Assembly (NCBI RefSeq): GCF_036802865.1
Contig: NZ_DAIRVK010000004.1
Coordinates: 1-64,000 of the forward strand
DNA: 64,000 bases
Direction: 5' to 3'
From: Sulfurospirillum sp036802865
Lineage (GTDB): Bacteria > Campylobacterota > Campylobacteria > Campylobacterales > Sulfurospirillaceae
Positions 1-7,329 of the stretch are shown piece by piece. Position 1 is the first letter of the stretch, and each line of letters opens with the position of its first letter. Under the pieces are notes generated by a model that worked only from the letters and a program-made list of their open reading frames with translations, ran no database searches and was not told where the DNA came from. The position numbers and the translations under genes are program-made.

Positions 1-187
1 TATCTTATCGCCTTATTTACTTCAACCAAATCGGTTTCTTTTATTCTCTCTTATTGCATATTGTTAGAGAATATATCACTTATTTTTATTATAAATATTA
101 TTTAAATTTTTAAGTCGGATTTATTCAATTATTTTTTAGTCTCTTTGCGTTAGTATATTTATACAAACTTAACTAAAAGGATCAAGA

Positions 188-526
188 ATGAGAAAAGTTA
201 TAGGTTTAATTGCTACTGCATTCTTTGTACTTGGACTTATGGGTACAAATGCTCTTGCCGATGCTGCAAAGGGGCAAAAATACTATCTTAAGTATATGAA
301 GAATGATTCTGGTATGAATGGTGCGAAATTCGCGGCACAGCACACGCAAGCAGAGTGGAAAGCTCTCTTTGATGGCAAAGCTGAGAAATTTATTGCAGAA
401 TACGCAGGAAAGTACCCAGCGTTAGATGGTTTCCTAAAAGGCGATAAATTTGAGAAGTTTATGCCAGATATTAAAGATTTCTGCATTGAGTTTGCAAGTG
501 ACAGTGGCAACGTTCCATCCTGCTAA
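188..526 (+). CDS. Small periplasmic heme-less cytochrome-like protein, copy 1
   Basis: 112 residues. Residues 1 to about 24 form a Sec signal peptide ending in ALA, so the mature protein of about 88 residues should be periplasmic. It contains GMNGAKFAAQHTQAEW, which I associate with small c-type-cytochrome-like proteins of Campylobacterota, but there is no CXXCH heme site. Only two cysteines are present, both near the C-terminus (DFC and the terminal PSC), and they could form a disulfide. A near-identical paralogue follows at 773. AAAGGA lies about 6 bases before the ATG. A strong stem-loop directly after the stop suggests its own transcript. Function is not known to me; a periplasmic redox or stress role is only a guess. 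Confidence 0.8.
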   Translation: MRKVIGLIATAFFVLGLMGTNALADAAKGQKYYLKYMKNDSGMNGAKFAAQHTQAEWKALFDGKAEKFIAEYAGKYPALDGFLKGDKFEKFMPDIKDFCIEFASDSGNVPSC

Positions 527-548
527 ATCCCCTCTAAAATAGATTTAG

Positions 549-590
549 ACTTTTCAGATAAAGTTAGTTTTATCTGAAAAGTTTTTATAA
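549..590 (+). terminator. Rho-independent terminator after copy 1
   Basis: A perfect 14-bp stem (549-562 with 569-582) and a 6-base loop are followed by TTTTTATAA. It lies 23 bases after the stop of the first small periplasmic protein gene and should separate its transcript from the paralogue. Confidence 0.8.
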
Positions 591-772
591 AAGTTAAATT
601 AAAATTACTCACTATAGCCCTTATCTTCAGTTTAAAGCCTTTAGAATTTAGATTATCAAATAAAAGTAAAAATAAATTTTACTTATTTATTCTAAAAAAC
701 TCTTTTTTAAATTAAAATTTATTTTACTTTTGTTATGATGACTCCATATCTAAAATTTGAAAAGGAGAAATG

Positions 773-1111
773 ATGAAAAAAGTCTTAGGTTTACTTGTTT
801 CAGCTTTCTTGTTAGTGGGCATGATGAGCACATCTGCTTTTGCAGATGCGGCAAAAGGACAAAAGTACTATCTTAAATATATGAAAGATGGTTCAGGTAT
901 GAATGGTGCGAAATTCGCGGCACAACACACTCAAGCAGAGTGGAAAGCTCTTTTTGATGGTAAAGCAGAGAAATTTGTCGCTGAGTACACTAAGAAGTAT
1001 CCAGGCTTAGATGGATTTTTAAAAGGCGATAAATTTGAGAAGTTTATGCCAGATATTAAAGATTTCTGTATTGAGTTTGCAAGCGATAGCGGCAACGTTC
1101 CGTCTTGCTAG
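773..1111 (+). CDS. Small periplasmic heme-less cytochrome-like protein, copy 2
   Basis: 112 residues from the second of two adjacent ATG codons (770 and 773). The second is preferred because AAAGGAG ends at 767, leaving 5 bases rather than 2. It is a tandem paralogue of the gene at 188: a signal peptide ending in AFA, the GMNGAKFAAQHTQAEW motif, no CXXCH, and the same two C-terminal cysteines. Two DNA blocks are identical between the copies (29 bases at 311/896 and 49 bases at 435/1020), while the signal peptides have diverged. This suggests recent duplication or gene conversion over a constrained mature domain. The 243-base gap before it is very A+T rich and carries a possible -10 (TATGAT, 734-739). 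Function unknown. Confidence 0.8.
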   Translation: MKKVLGLLVSAFLLVGMMSTSAFADAAKGQKYYLKYMKDGSGMNGAKFAAQHTQAEWKALFDGKAEKFVAEYTKKYPGLDGFLKGDKFEKFMPDIKDFCIEFASDSGNVPSC

Positions 1112-1151
1112 TAGTGTCAAATAATTCTTACTATATAAAGGTAAAAAAAAG

Positions 1152-2708
1152 ATGAAGAAAATCATCGCTCCACTGCTCCTTGGAGCAGCACTATCCTCAG
1201 CATTTGCTGCGGATGATTCACTTAAGCAAGAAATAGAGGCGCTTAAAGCTCAAATGGCAGAGCTAAAAAGTGCTCAATCAAAACTCAATGTGGATGCACT
1301 AAGAGCTCAAGTTTCTGAGATCAAGGCACATGATGCTGGGGATAATGTTAAATTTAATGTTGATTTTAGAACATCGTATGATGTCGTTGATTATAAAATG
1401 CAAACGCCAACAGGTGCAAAAACAAGTACAGATAATGGTATTTGGACGAATAAGCTTATCTTGGGAATGGGCGCACAACCTGCAGATAATTTAGTCTTTA
1501 AAGGTGCACTTGGGGCATATACTACGTTTGGCAACAATAGTTCAAGTGAGCAAAATGGATTTCAAGGGATGGATTGGTATGGTACTCAATCTCCTGGTGA
1601 TTCAACTATTAAGCTAAGAGAAGCGTATTTTCTCTACACTGGTGATATGGGCGATGTCCATTACAGCGCATCATTTGGTCGTCGACCATCTGTTGATGGC
1701 TTCTTAACCAATTTAAGAGCTGGCAACGCTGATCCAGCTTCACCAATTGGTCATAACATCAATATGGAATTTGATGGCGCTAGCTTTAAATTTGATATTG
1801 ATAAAATTACTGGTATTTCAGGTATGTATTTGAAACTCTGTTTAGGTAGAGGTAACTCTAGTGCAGATGCAAGATTCCCTGAATTTACTGGTTATAACGG
1901 TACAAATTTTGGCATGGCTAATGCAACAGCTGCTCATACACCATATTCGACTAATGGAGTTGATGCTCCAAATATGGACTTAGCAGGGCTTATTTTCCAA
2001 ATTTATGATGATGGTCAGTATAAAGTAATGTCAAATTACTTTAAAGGGTGGAATATGATGGGGGCGAATTTTACAAGATTAAGTAATAATGGAACTCCTG
2101 CAAATCCAATGGATGATACTTATAATGTAGGCTTAACAGATGTAGGTGACTTGACAGGGGGTGCATTATCTTTCCAAGTGAATGGTATTGGAAATGGTAT
2201 TAGTGACTTCTTAGATGATACTATTTTCTTTGCTTCTTATGCATTTAGTAAAACAGACCCAAAAGGTGTTCATAATATACTTAATCCATACTCTTCAACA
2301 GGAACAACTGCAACAACAGAGATGCTAGGGTCTGCTGATAAAGAGACAGGTTATTCTATCTATACGGGTATTCAAGTTCCTGGTATTATGAAAGATCAAA
2401 GATTAGGTCTTGAATACAATCATGGTAGTAAATACTGGAGAAGCTTTACTTATGGTGAAGATACGCTCATTGGCTCAAAACTTGCAGCACGTGGCGATGC
2501 ATATGAAGTCTATTATACACTTCCACTTGTAGGAAAAAATCTTACAGCTCAACTTAGTTATATCTATATAGATTATGACTATACTGGTAGTGATATGTTC
2601 TTTGGTTCCACAGGAACACCGATGGACAAAGCACAAGCTGCTAAAAATGGAGCAACATTTATTGAATCAGCTTCAAATATTCGCGCTTCTTTAAGATACA
2701 GATACTAA
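1152..2708 (+). CDS. Outer-membrane beta-barrel protein (DUF3373-like porin family)
   Basis: 518 residues. The signal peptide ends at about residue 19 (SSAFA). A short charged helical segment follows (about 22-60, LKQEIEALKAQMAEL), probably a coiled coil in the periplasm as in trimeric or OprP-like porins. The rest is rich in alternating hydrophobic, glycine and aromatic residues typical of transmembrane beta strands, and the chain ends in RASLRYRY, an aromatic terminus expected for BAM-dependent insertion. I relate it to the DUF3373 group of Campylobacterota outer-membrane proteins from overall character; the substrate cannot be read from sequence. It starts 40 bases after the small periplasmic protein gene and may share its transcript. 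A long palindrome follows the stop. Confidence 0.75.
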   Translation: MKKIIAPLLLGAALSSAFAADDSLKQEIEALKAQMAELKSAQSKLNVDALRAQVSEIKAHDAGDNVKFNVDFRTSYDVVDYKMQTPTGAKTSTDNGIWTNKLILGMGAQPADNLVFKGALGAYTTFGNNSSSEQNGFQGMDWYGTQSPGDSTIKLREAYFLYTGDMGDVHYSASFGRRPSVDGFLTNLRAGNADPASPIGHNINMEFDGASFKFDIDKITGISGMYLKLCLGRGNSSADARFPEFTGYNGTNFGMANATAAHTPYSTNGVDAPNMDLAGLIFQIYDDGQYKVMSNYFKGWNMMGANFTRLSNNGTPANPMDDTYNVGLTDVGDLTGGALSFQVNGIGNGISDFLDDTIFFASYAFSKTDPKGVHNILNPYSSTGTTATTEMLGSADKETGYSIYTGIQVPGIMKDQRLGLEYNHGSKYWRSFTYGEDTLIGSKLAARGDAYEVYYTLPLVGKNLTAQLSYIYIDYDYTGSDMFFGSTGTPMDKAQAAKNGATFIESASNIRASLRYRY

Positions 2709-2726
2709 TCTCTATATAATCTTCTT

Positions 2727-2752
2727 TGAGAGGTCATATGACCTCTCATTTC
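2727..2752 (+). terminator. 22-bp perfect palindrome, probable terminator
   Basis: Positions 2727-2748 form an uninterrupted inverted repeat centred on CATATG, 18 bases after the barrel-protein stop, followed by TTTC. It probably ends that transcript. It has no loop and almost no T tract, so a protein-binding role is possible. Confidence 0.5.
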
Positions 2753-2838
2753 AATACTAATTTATTACCCTTTCATTCAAAGCCACTAAACAGTAAAAAT
2801 ATGTTAGTCTTATTGTAAGATCGAATCAAGGAGTGGGC

Positions 2839-3087
2839 ATGCGATATATCATGATAGCCTTAGCGGTGCTTATTTTTGCAGGATGTTCTAAAGTAAGCAA
2901 AGAAAATTATGACAAAATTCAAGTGGGCATGAGCTACACTCAAGTGAGCGATATTTTGGGAAAAGCAACTAAATGTGACTCTTTGGCAGGGATGAGTGAT
3001 TGTACATGGGGTGATGAAAAGCATTACATCAAAGTCAAATTGGTTGCTGATAAAGTTATGTTTATGCATTCGCAAGGTGTTGAGTAA
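2839..3087 (+). CDS. Small lipoprotein, BamE/SmpA-like fold
   Basis: 82 residues from ATG at 2839, which has AAGGAG 5 bases upstream; a GTG at 2833 overlaps that ribosome site and is rejected. A short signal peptide ends in the lipobox FAGC, so the mature protein starts with a lipidated cysteine. The segment YDKIQVGMSYTQVSDILG followed by C, W and GD residues matches the two-helix, three-strand pattern of small BamE/SmpA and DUF3862-type lipoproteins, which mostly act in envelope assembly. Two further cysteines (KCDS and SDCTW) may pair. It is a single gene in the gap after the barrel protein. The family call is by pattern only, so an exact role is not claimed. Confidence 0.75.
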   Translation: MRYIMIALAVLIFAGCSKVSKENYDKIQVGMSYTQVSDILGKATKCDSLAGMSDCTWGDEKHYIKVKLVADKVMFMHSQGVE

Positions 3088-3145
3088 TTAACAAAGGATT
3101 AACATAATGCATCTATAATTCCATTCGAAAATGAAGGAGTTATCG

Positions 3146-3655
3146 ATGAATGTTATCCCTAGAAATATATTAAGTGCTTTGTTGACCGTTATGTTTGCAG
3201 TTGTTTCCATTACGGGAGTAATGATGTTTTTTAAAATTCGTATACTTTCCAGCGAGGCACTTCACATTTGGTTAGGTTTTGCTTTTGTAGCGATTTCTTG
3301 TTTACACTTGTTTAAAAATTGGAGTGGTTTTATATCGTATTTTAAAAAACGCTCAACCCTATGTGCAATCTTTTTGGGATTCTTGGTTATTTTAGCGTTT
3401 GTGCTTCCTCCATTGGTGAGTCCTCAAGAAAAAGGCGTTAATCCAAAAGGTAAAATTATTGGAACAATGATGAGCGCGCCACTTTCTAAAGTTGCAGCGT
3501 TTGTGGATTTAGATGAAGAGTTGATGGTGAAAGCATTAGCAGATCATCAGATACTAGCATCAAGTAAACAATCTGTAATAGAGATTGCAAAAGCTAATGG
3601 TAAAACCAATGATGATATTTTAAATCTTGTTTTTACTGCATCAAAAGTTCAGTAG
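3146..3655 (+). CDS. DUF4405-like membrane protein
   Basis: 169 residues from ATG at 3146, chosen because AAGGAG lies 6 bases before it; the in-frame ATG at 3131 precedes that site. Three hydrophobic helices occupy roughly 9-30, 40-58 and 70-90. Around helix two, LHIWLGFAFVAISCLHLFKNW shows the paired histidines, tryptophan and asparagine of DUF4405 proteins, a cytochrome-b-like family that may bind heme between helices. After helix three comes a soluble domain of about 75 residues containing MMSAPLSKVAAF and a DDILNLVF tail. This C-terminal part could be a small sensor or binding domain. It stands alone between the lipoprotein and a convergent coiled-coil gene. Function unknown. Confidence 0.7.
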   Translation: MNVIPRNILSALLTVMFAVVSITGVMMFFKIRILSSEALHIWLGFAFVAISCLHLFKNWSGFISYFKKRSTLCAIFLGFLVILAFVLPPLVSPQEKGVNPKGKIIGTMMSAPLSKVAAFVDLDEELMVKALADHQILASSKQSVIEIAKANGKTNDDILNLVFTASKVQ

Positions 3656-3665
3656 TTTAAGCTTC

Positions 3666-3693
3666 TACATGTAAGGTTTTATCCTTACATGTA
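3666..3693. terminator. TACATGTAAGG inverted pair between convergent genes
   Basis: TACATGTAAGG (3666-3676) is matched exactly by its complement at 3683-3693 with a 6-base loop. It fills the 50-base gap between two convergent genes, so it probably ends transcription both ways. The right arm contains one of the nine exact TTACATGTAA copies in this window (3685-3694). The same stem recurs at 39503-39529. Confidence 0.65.
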
Positions 3694-3705
3694 AACAAAA
3701 AAAGT

Positions 3706-4959
3706 TTATTTATCCTCTTTTTTCATTGCCTCTTTAGCTCCTTTGACAGCGCCATCCATCATATGTTTTGCGACTTCCCATGCACGAAACCCTAATTTTT
3801 TCGCCTCTTGTGCAACCTGTTTGGCTGTTTCACTTTCAAATTCAAATTGTTTAAAAGATTCTACTTTCGCAGAAGCTTTTTTCTCAAGTTCATTGACATC
3901 TTTTTTAAGAGACTCAAACTTTTTCTCTGCTTTGTCTTTAAATGTTTTTTCAAAAACAGAAGCATCTGCTTTGAGCTGTTCAATACGCTCACTGATAACT
4001 TCTTTAGCATCATTTGCTGCACGTTTAATTTTAGCAGTTGAGCTATTCATCTCTTTAGTCATTTCTTTTATAAGGCTAGAAGAGATACCTTCGCTTTGTG
4101 ATGCAAGTGCTTCCAGCAGAAGAATAAACTGCTCATCCATACGTAAAAGTTCTTTGCGAAGCTCAGAAAGATCAGTTTCCAAAAGACCTTCCATTGCTTC
4201 GGTTGGAGCATATTTGAGATCATTTTTGAATTTATCAATTGCTTTGGTAATACCCTCACGCACGCCGTTAATTGAGCCATCAAGGATTTCTTTAGCATGT
4301 CCTAAGTCTTCATCGGCAATATCGATACTCGCTCCGATGATAGTCCCAGAGATGTCAATAATGCGTTGTTTGGTTAGATCGCCTTCGGATATTGTTTGAA
4401 AACTAAGATTTTTTGAAATCTCATGAACTGTATCAGCAATGTCAGTTCCATTCTCAAGGGTTGTAAGAAGGGCCTCTTGTGTTGTTTCTTTTAGAATCCC
4501 TAGCATCTCAATACCACGTAGTTTCGCATCGTGTAATGCTGTTAAGGCACTATCTTTCGTTTCTGGTTGCAGATGTGAAATATGTGCTTCTAAAACACTA
4601 AATGCTTCTGAAATCGTAGCTCGAATCTGTTGTTTTTGTGTAAAAATACTTTTTTCGAGTTGCTCTTTTTCGTAGACAGTTTTATATAAAAATGCCTCTT
4701 TATCATGGCTAGTTGCTTTTAAAAGACCATCGATTACAGCACTAATGGCACGAGGAGATTTTAGTCCTTCATCATGAAGTGCTTTGCAGTAAAGTTCAAA
4801 AAGCTCACCAATGCGGTTATGAATGTTGGTATCGTCTTTGAGACGTTGAACTTTTTTACGAGAGAGCTCAAATGTGAGTTCACTGATCAATTTGATAAGC
4901 TCAGGATTTCCCTTGTTCTCTTTAAGTGTGGCTAAAAAAATAGTGTATGTTGATTCCAT
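3706..4959 (-). CDS. Coiled-coil protein (DUF6781-like)
   Basis: 417 residues, almost entirely helical and charged, with no signal peptide and no membrane segment. The middle contains a less charged stretch, ISGTIIGASIDIADEDLGHAKEILDG, and GVREGITKAIDKFKNDL, resembling proteins annotated DUF6781 or phasin-like in Campylobacterota. The C-terminal third (about 290-390) is a heptad-like coiled coil rich in Lys and Glu, followed by KKLGFRAWEVAKHMMDGAVKGAKEAM, an amphipathic tail. A cytosolic structural or membrane-surface role is possible; I do not know a demonstrated function. It starts 12 bases after the DUF493 gene on the same strand and is likely in one unit with moaC. It converges on the DUF4405 gene across a stem-loop. 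Confidence 0.65.
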   Translation of the reverse strand: MESTYTIFLATLKENKGNPELIKLISELTFELSRKKVQRLKDDTNIHNRIGELFELYCKALHDEGLKSPRAISAVIDGLLKATSHDKEAFLYKTVYEKEQLEKSIFTQKQQIRATISEAFSVLEAHISHLQPETKDSALTALHDAKLRGIEMLGILKETTQEALLTTLENGTDIADTVHEISKNLSFQTISEGDLTKQRIIDISGTIIGASIDIADEDLGHAKEILDGSINGVREGITKAIDKFKNDLKYAPTEAMEGLLETDLSELRKELLRMDEQFILLLEALASQSEGISSSLIKEMTKEMNSSTAKIKRAANDAKEVISERIEQLKADASVFEKTFKDKAEKKFESLKKDVNELEKKASAKVESFKQFEFESETAKQVAQEAKKLGFRAWEVAKHMMDGAVKGAKEAMKKEDK

Positions 4960-4970
4960 GTTGACCTCTT

Positions 4971-5228
4971 TTACAGTACGAATTTTATATGTTGGTGTGC
5001 TTTAAGCATATGAAAAAGCATTTTGCGATCGTCGGCATTATGAACAAGGACGCGTAGCGTGTAGCTTATATAGTTACCTTTAGCACTATTTTGTGATTTG
5101 CGTATCTCGTGAATGCGCTCTTCTAATATCTCTTCAACAAGTGTTGTAACATTATGCTCGCTACTTAAAACGAGTTTGTATTCCCAATGGCAAGGATAAT
5201 CAAGCAGTAGTTCTGGTGTAGTTTCCAC
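4971..5228 (-). CDS. DUF493 (YbeD/HP0495-type) family protein
   Basis: About 85 residues. The segment PELLLDYPCHWEYKLVL and the later KGNYISYTLRVLVHNADDRKMLFHML match the small ferredoxin-like DUF493 fold found in E. coli YbeD and H. pylori HP0495. These proteins are thought to be regulatory, with no catalytic motif. I place the start at GTG 5228, which has GGAGGG 4 bases upstream; a second in-frame GTG at 5240 would add four residues. Either start lies inside the end of moaC (overlap of 29 or 41 bases), so the two are translationally linked. The pairing with molybdenum cofactor synthesis may only reflect operon packing. Confidence 0.8.
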   Translation of the reverse strand: METTPELLLDYPCHWEYKLVLSSEHNVTTLVEEILEERIHEIRKSQNSAKGNYISYTLRVLVHNADDRKMLFHMLKAHQHIKFVL

Positions 5229-5679
5229 TTTTCCCTCCACTTTTTGACTCTAGACGAATATCACTGATGACCATTGATTTATCGATGGCTTTTGACATAT
5301 CGTAAATGGTTAAAAGCCCAATACTAACACCCGTAAGGGCTTCCATTTCTACACCTGTTTGACCTTTGAGTTTAGCGGTAACAGTTAGTTTAAATCCTGG
5401 AAGCTCTGGAAGCTCTTCAACGTCACAGTTGACAGAAGTCAGCATCAAAGGGTGACACATAGGAATAAGATCACTCGTGCGCTTGGTTCCTAAAATAGCT
5501 GCAATAACCGCGGTTTGAAGTACAGGACCTTTTTTGGTTTGCTGTGAAATAATCATGTCAAATGCTACCGAACTCATCGTGATAATACCGCTTGCTACGG
5601 CAACTCTAAAACTCTCTGCTTTGTCACTGACATCAACCATTTTTGGTCGATCTTTTTCATCTAAATGGGTTAGTTTCAT
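5200..5679 (-). CDS. moaC: Cyclic pyranopterin monophosphate synthase MoaC
   Basis: 159 residues, the usual family length. MoaC converts the MoaA product 3',8-cyclo-7,8-dihydro-GTP to cyclic pyranopterin monophosphate, the first stable intermediate of molybdenum cofactor synthesis, in the cytosol. Seen here are the N-terminal MVDVSDK, the substrate-loop motif LIPMCHPLML, and the C-terminal VEMEALTGVSIGLLTIYDMSKAIDK containing the catalytic Asp-Met-Ser-Lys. No other moa gene is adjacent; mobA, a later step, is on the same strand at 9830. It leads a minus-strand unit with the DUF493 and coiled-coil genes. Campylobacterota need molybdenum or tungsten enzymes such as Nap and formate dehydrogenase, which fits. 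Confidence 0.95.
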   Translation of the reverse strand: MKLTHLDEKDRPKMVDVSDKAESFRVAVASGIITMSSVAFDMIISQQTKKGPVLQTAVIAAILGTKRTSDLIPMCHPLMLTSVNCDVEELPELPGFKLTVTAKLKGQTGVEMEALTGVSIGLLTIYDMSKAIDKSMVISDIRLESKSGGKSGNYTRTTA

Positions 5680-5847
5680 CCGCCCCTCTTTATTTTTGTA
5701 ATTATTATAACACCATTTCTCTTAAGAGAGTGCGTGATAAGAGTGTGTCATTTTTTCTCATTGTTCTGAAAAACAGGTGCCTCTCTGACTAGAAATCTTG
5801 ATTTTATGCTACAATGATTTTGTAAAGTCATTCAGTGTTATCTTAGG

Positions 5848-5861
5848 TTAACGTAGGTTAC
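5848..5861. promoter_or_regulatory. TTAAC-N4-GTTAC dyad, possible Crp/Fnr-family site
   Basis: TTAAC, four bases and GTTAC in the leader of the RRM gene. Spacing and sequence resemble the TTAAC-N4-GTTAA site of C. jejuni NssR, a Crp/Fnr-family regulator. A related GTAAC-N4-GTTAC dyad lies beside the regulator gene at 12082. Site assignment is inference. Confidence 0.3.
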
Positions 5862-5907
5862 GGGCAAAAGGGTAACGTGGATGATCCAAAAATGAGGAGT
5901 ACGGTAA

Positions 5908-6186
5908 ATGAATATTTACGTGGGCAATGTAAAGTATGAGATGACGGGAGATCAGCTTCAAGAGATGTTCTCAGCGTATGGTGAAGTATCAAGTGCAAGA
6001 ATCATCAGTGATAGAGAGACTGGAAGATCAAAAGGTTTCGGTTTTGTTGAAATGCCAAATGATTCAGAAGCAAAAGCTGCAATTGACGCAACAAATGAAA
6101 AAGAGATCGGTGGAAGAACTTTAAAAGTTAATGAAGCTAGACCTCGTGAAGAACGCCCAAGAAGATCTCCAAGAGATTTCAACTAA
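5908..6186 (+). CDS. Single-RRM RNA-binding protein
   Basis: 92 residues. A single RNA recognition motif fills residues 1-80, with RNP2 IYVGNV at 2-7 and RNP1 KGFGFVEM near residue 44, followed by a short basic tail (RPREERPRRSPRDF). Bacterial proteins of this type bind single-stranded RNA in the cytosol, and in cyanobacteria relatives are cold-inducible; targets in Campylobacterota are not established as far as I know. GAGGAG lies 10 bases before the ATG. A possible -10 (TACAAT, 5810-5815) implies a leader of about 85 bases that holds GTTAC/GTAAC inverted elements and could fold. A terminator follows directly, so the gene is probably monocistronic. Confidence 0.9.
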   Translation: MNIYVGNVKYEMTGDQLQEMFSAYGEVSSARIISDRETGRSKGFGFVEMPNDSEAKAAIDATNEKEIGGRTLKVNEARPREERPRRSPRDFN

Positions 6187-6198
6187 GACGTTACATGC

Positions 6199-6240
6199 AA
6201 AGGAACTCCACACAGCAAGTGTGAAGTTCCTTTCCTCTTT
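6199..6240 (+). terminator. Rho-independent terminator after the RRM gene
   Basis: A 15-bp stem with one C-A mismatch (6199-6213 with 6219-6233), a 5-base loop AGCAA, and then CCTCTTTTT. It sits 12 bases after the RRM stop and abuts the 3' end of the convergent phospholipase gene. Confidence 0.85.
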
Positions 6241-7290
6241 TTAGCGTGAAAGCGCAAATCCTATACCAATACGATCCGTTCGTTTATCGTAATCGATAAG
6301 ACTCTCTGCATATCCACTGTAAAGTTGAATATATCCAAATAAATTTTGCTCCCAAAGTGGGAATGTCCAATCAAACTGTACAGCACCACGATTGTCTTCT
6401 CTTTGAAGATTATTTTTGATTAAAAATTTAAAGGTCTGTTTTTTCCACGGATAAATAAGCTCCAAATCTGCTGATCCAAGGTAATCATCGATGTTTGGAT
6501 TATCATCTGTTGCAGCATTTTCAGGAATACGGTACCAAACACGTGGAGCAATAACGAACCCACCCGCTTGGAGATACGTTTTAGCATAGATTCTATTCCA
6601 TGAGCGTGATTTATCACCACCTTGTCCATTGGACTCATGTAAAATACCGAATTGATAAGCTTTGATAAAACTGTCTTTCTCAAAGTGAGGCATAATGACA
6701 AAAAGCTCTGGTTGATAGTTGCTTTCACGAAATGGCGCTGAATCTGCCGCAGTTTGCCACCATGATGTTTGGGTATACGCTGCTACAATGCTCTCATGTA
6801 GTCCAAAGAAGTTATCAACAATACTTTTTTGGAAACTGACTTGAAACTTTGTCTCTTGATGTTCTCGATTTGCATGATTGACATTGTCATAAGTGTAGGG
6901 TAAAAGATAGTTCATCTTGTACGGAGCGATATCAAACGTTTTTGTCACCATTTGTTGAACTGAATTTTTGGTCTCTTCGTCATCATTGTACGGTTCTAAG
7001 AAAGCGCTATACACAGCTTCTGTTCGTTCTGTTTTTTGCAGTTGTTGTGCAATGCTGTTTTCTAGGGCTTTATTTTGCTGGATAGTTTTAGGCTCAAAAT
7101 TTAAAATTGCAGCTTGCTTGTACCAGAGTAACGAGCGCTCATTGTCATTTTGGGATTCATATTGTTTTGCCAGTTCGTATGCTGCTTTAGCATCTCCATG
7201 CTTTGCTTGTTCCTCAAGAATAGTCACGTCACTTGCCAAAAGTAGCCAAGGGATTTGTGCTAAAATAGCACTTATAAGTAATTTTTTCAC
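6241..7290 (-). CDS. pldA: Outer-membrane phospholipase A with N-terminal Sel1-like region
   Basis: 349 residues from GTG at 7290, preceded by AAAGG with a 6-base gap; the reading frame stays open upstream, but only from there does the protein begin with a signal peptide (KKLLISAILAQIPWLLLAS). After it, about residues 22-70 (EEQAKHGDAKAAYELAKQYESQNDNERSL) look like one or two Sel1/TPR repeats, an addition not present in E. coli OMPLA. The barrel contains HESNGQ and SRSWNR, carrying the His, Ser and Asn of the OMPLA catalytic triad. The enzyme hydrolyses phospholipids at the outer-membrane surface. It is divergent from the DMT transporter, with 39 bases between starts. Confidence 0.85.
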   Translation of the reverse strand: MKKLLISAILAQIPWLLLASDVTILEEQAKHGDAKAAYELAKQYESQNDNERSLLWYKQAAILNFEPKTIQQNKALENSIAQQLQKTERTEAVYSAFLEPYNDDEETKNSVQQMVTKTFDIAPYKMNYLLPYTYDNVNHANREHQETKFQVSFQKSIVDNFFGLHESIVAAYTQTSWWQTAADSAPFRESNYQPELFVIMPHFEKDSFIKAYQFGILHESNGQGGDKSRSWNRIYAKTYLQAGGFVIAPRVWYRIPENAATDDNPNIDDYLGSADLELIYPWKKQTFKFLIKNNLQREDNRGAVQFDWTFPLWEQNLFGYIQLYSGYAESLIDYDKRTDRIGIGFALSR

Positions 7291-7329
7291 TCTTTGCCTT
7301 TCAAAAGATGCAATTATAACGAAATCTTG

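Noticed and set aside
1..187. Gene in the first 187 bases
   Set aside because: Very A+T rich with stops in all frames; only a possible -10 (TATACA, 160-165) for the first gene.
3743..4399. Long open frame opposite the coiled-coil gene (218 codons)
   Set aside because: It is antisense to a well-supported helical protein; its Ser/Leu-rich product mirrors Lys/Glu-rich codons, and no ribosome site or family pattern is present.
5680..5907. Riboswitch or small RNA in the leader of the RRM gene
   Set aside because: GTTAC/GTAAC elements could pair but only over five bases, and no known riboswitch core was seen.
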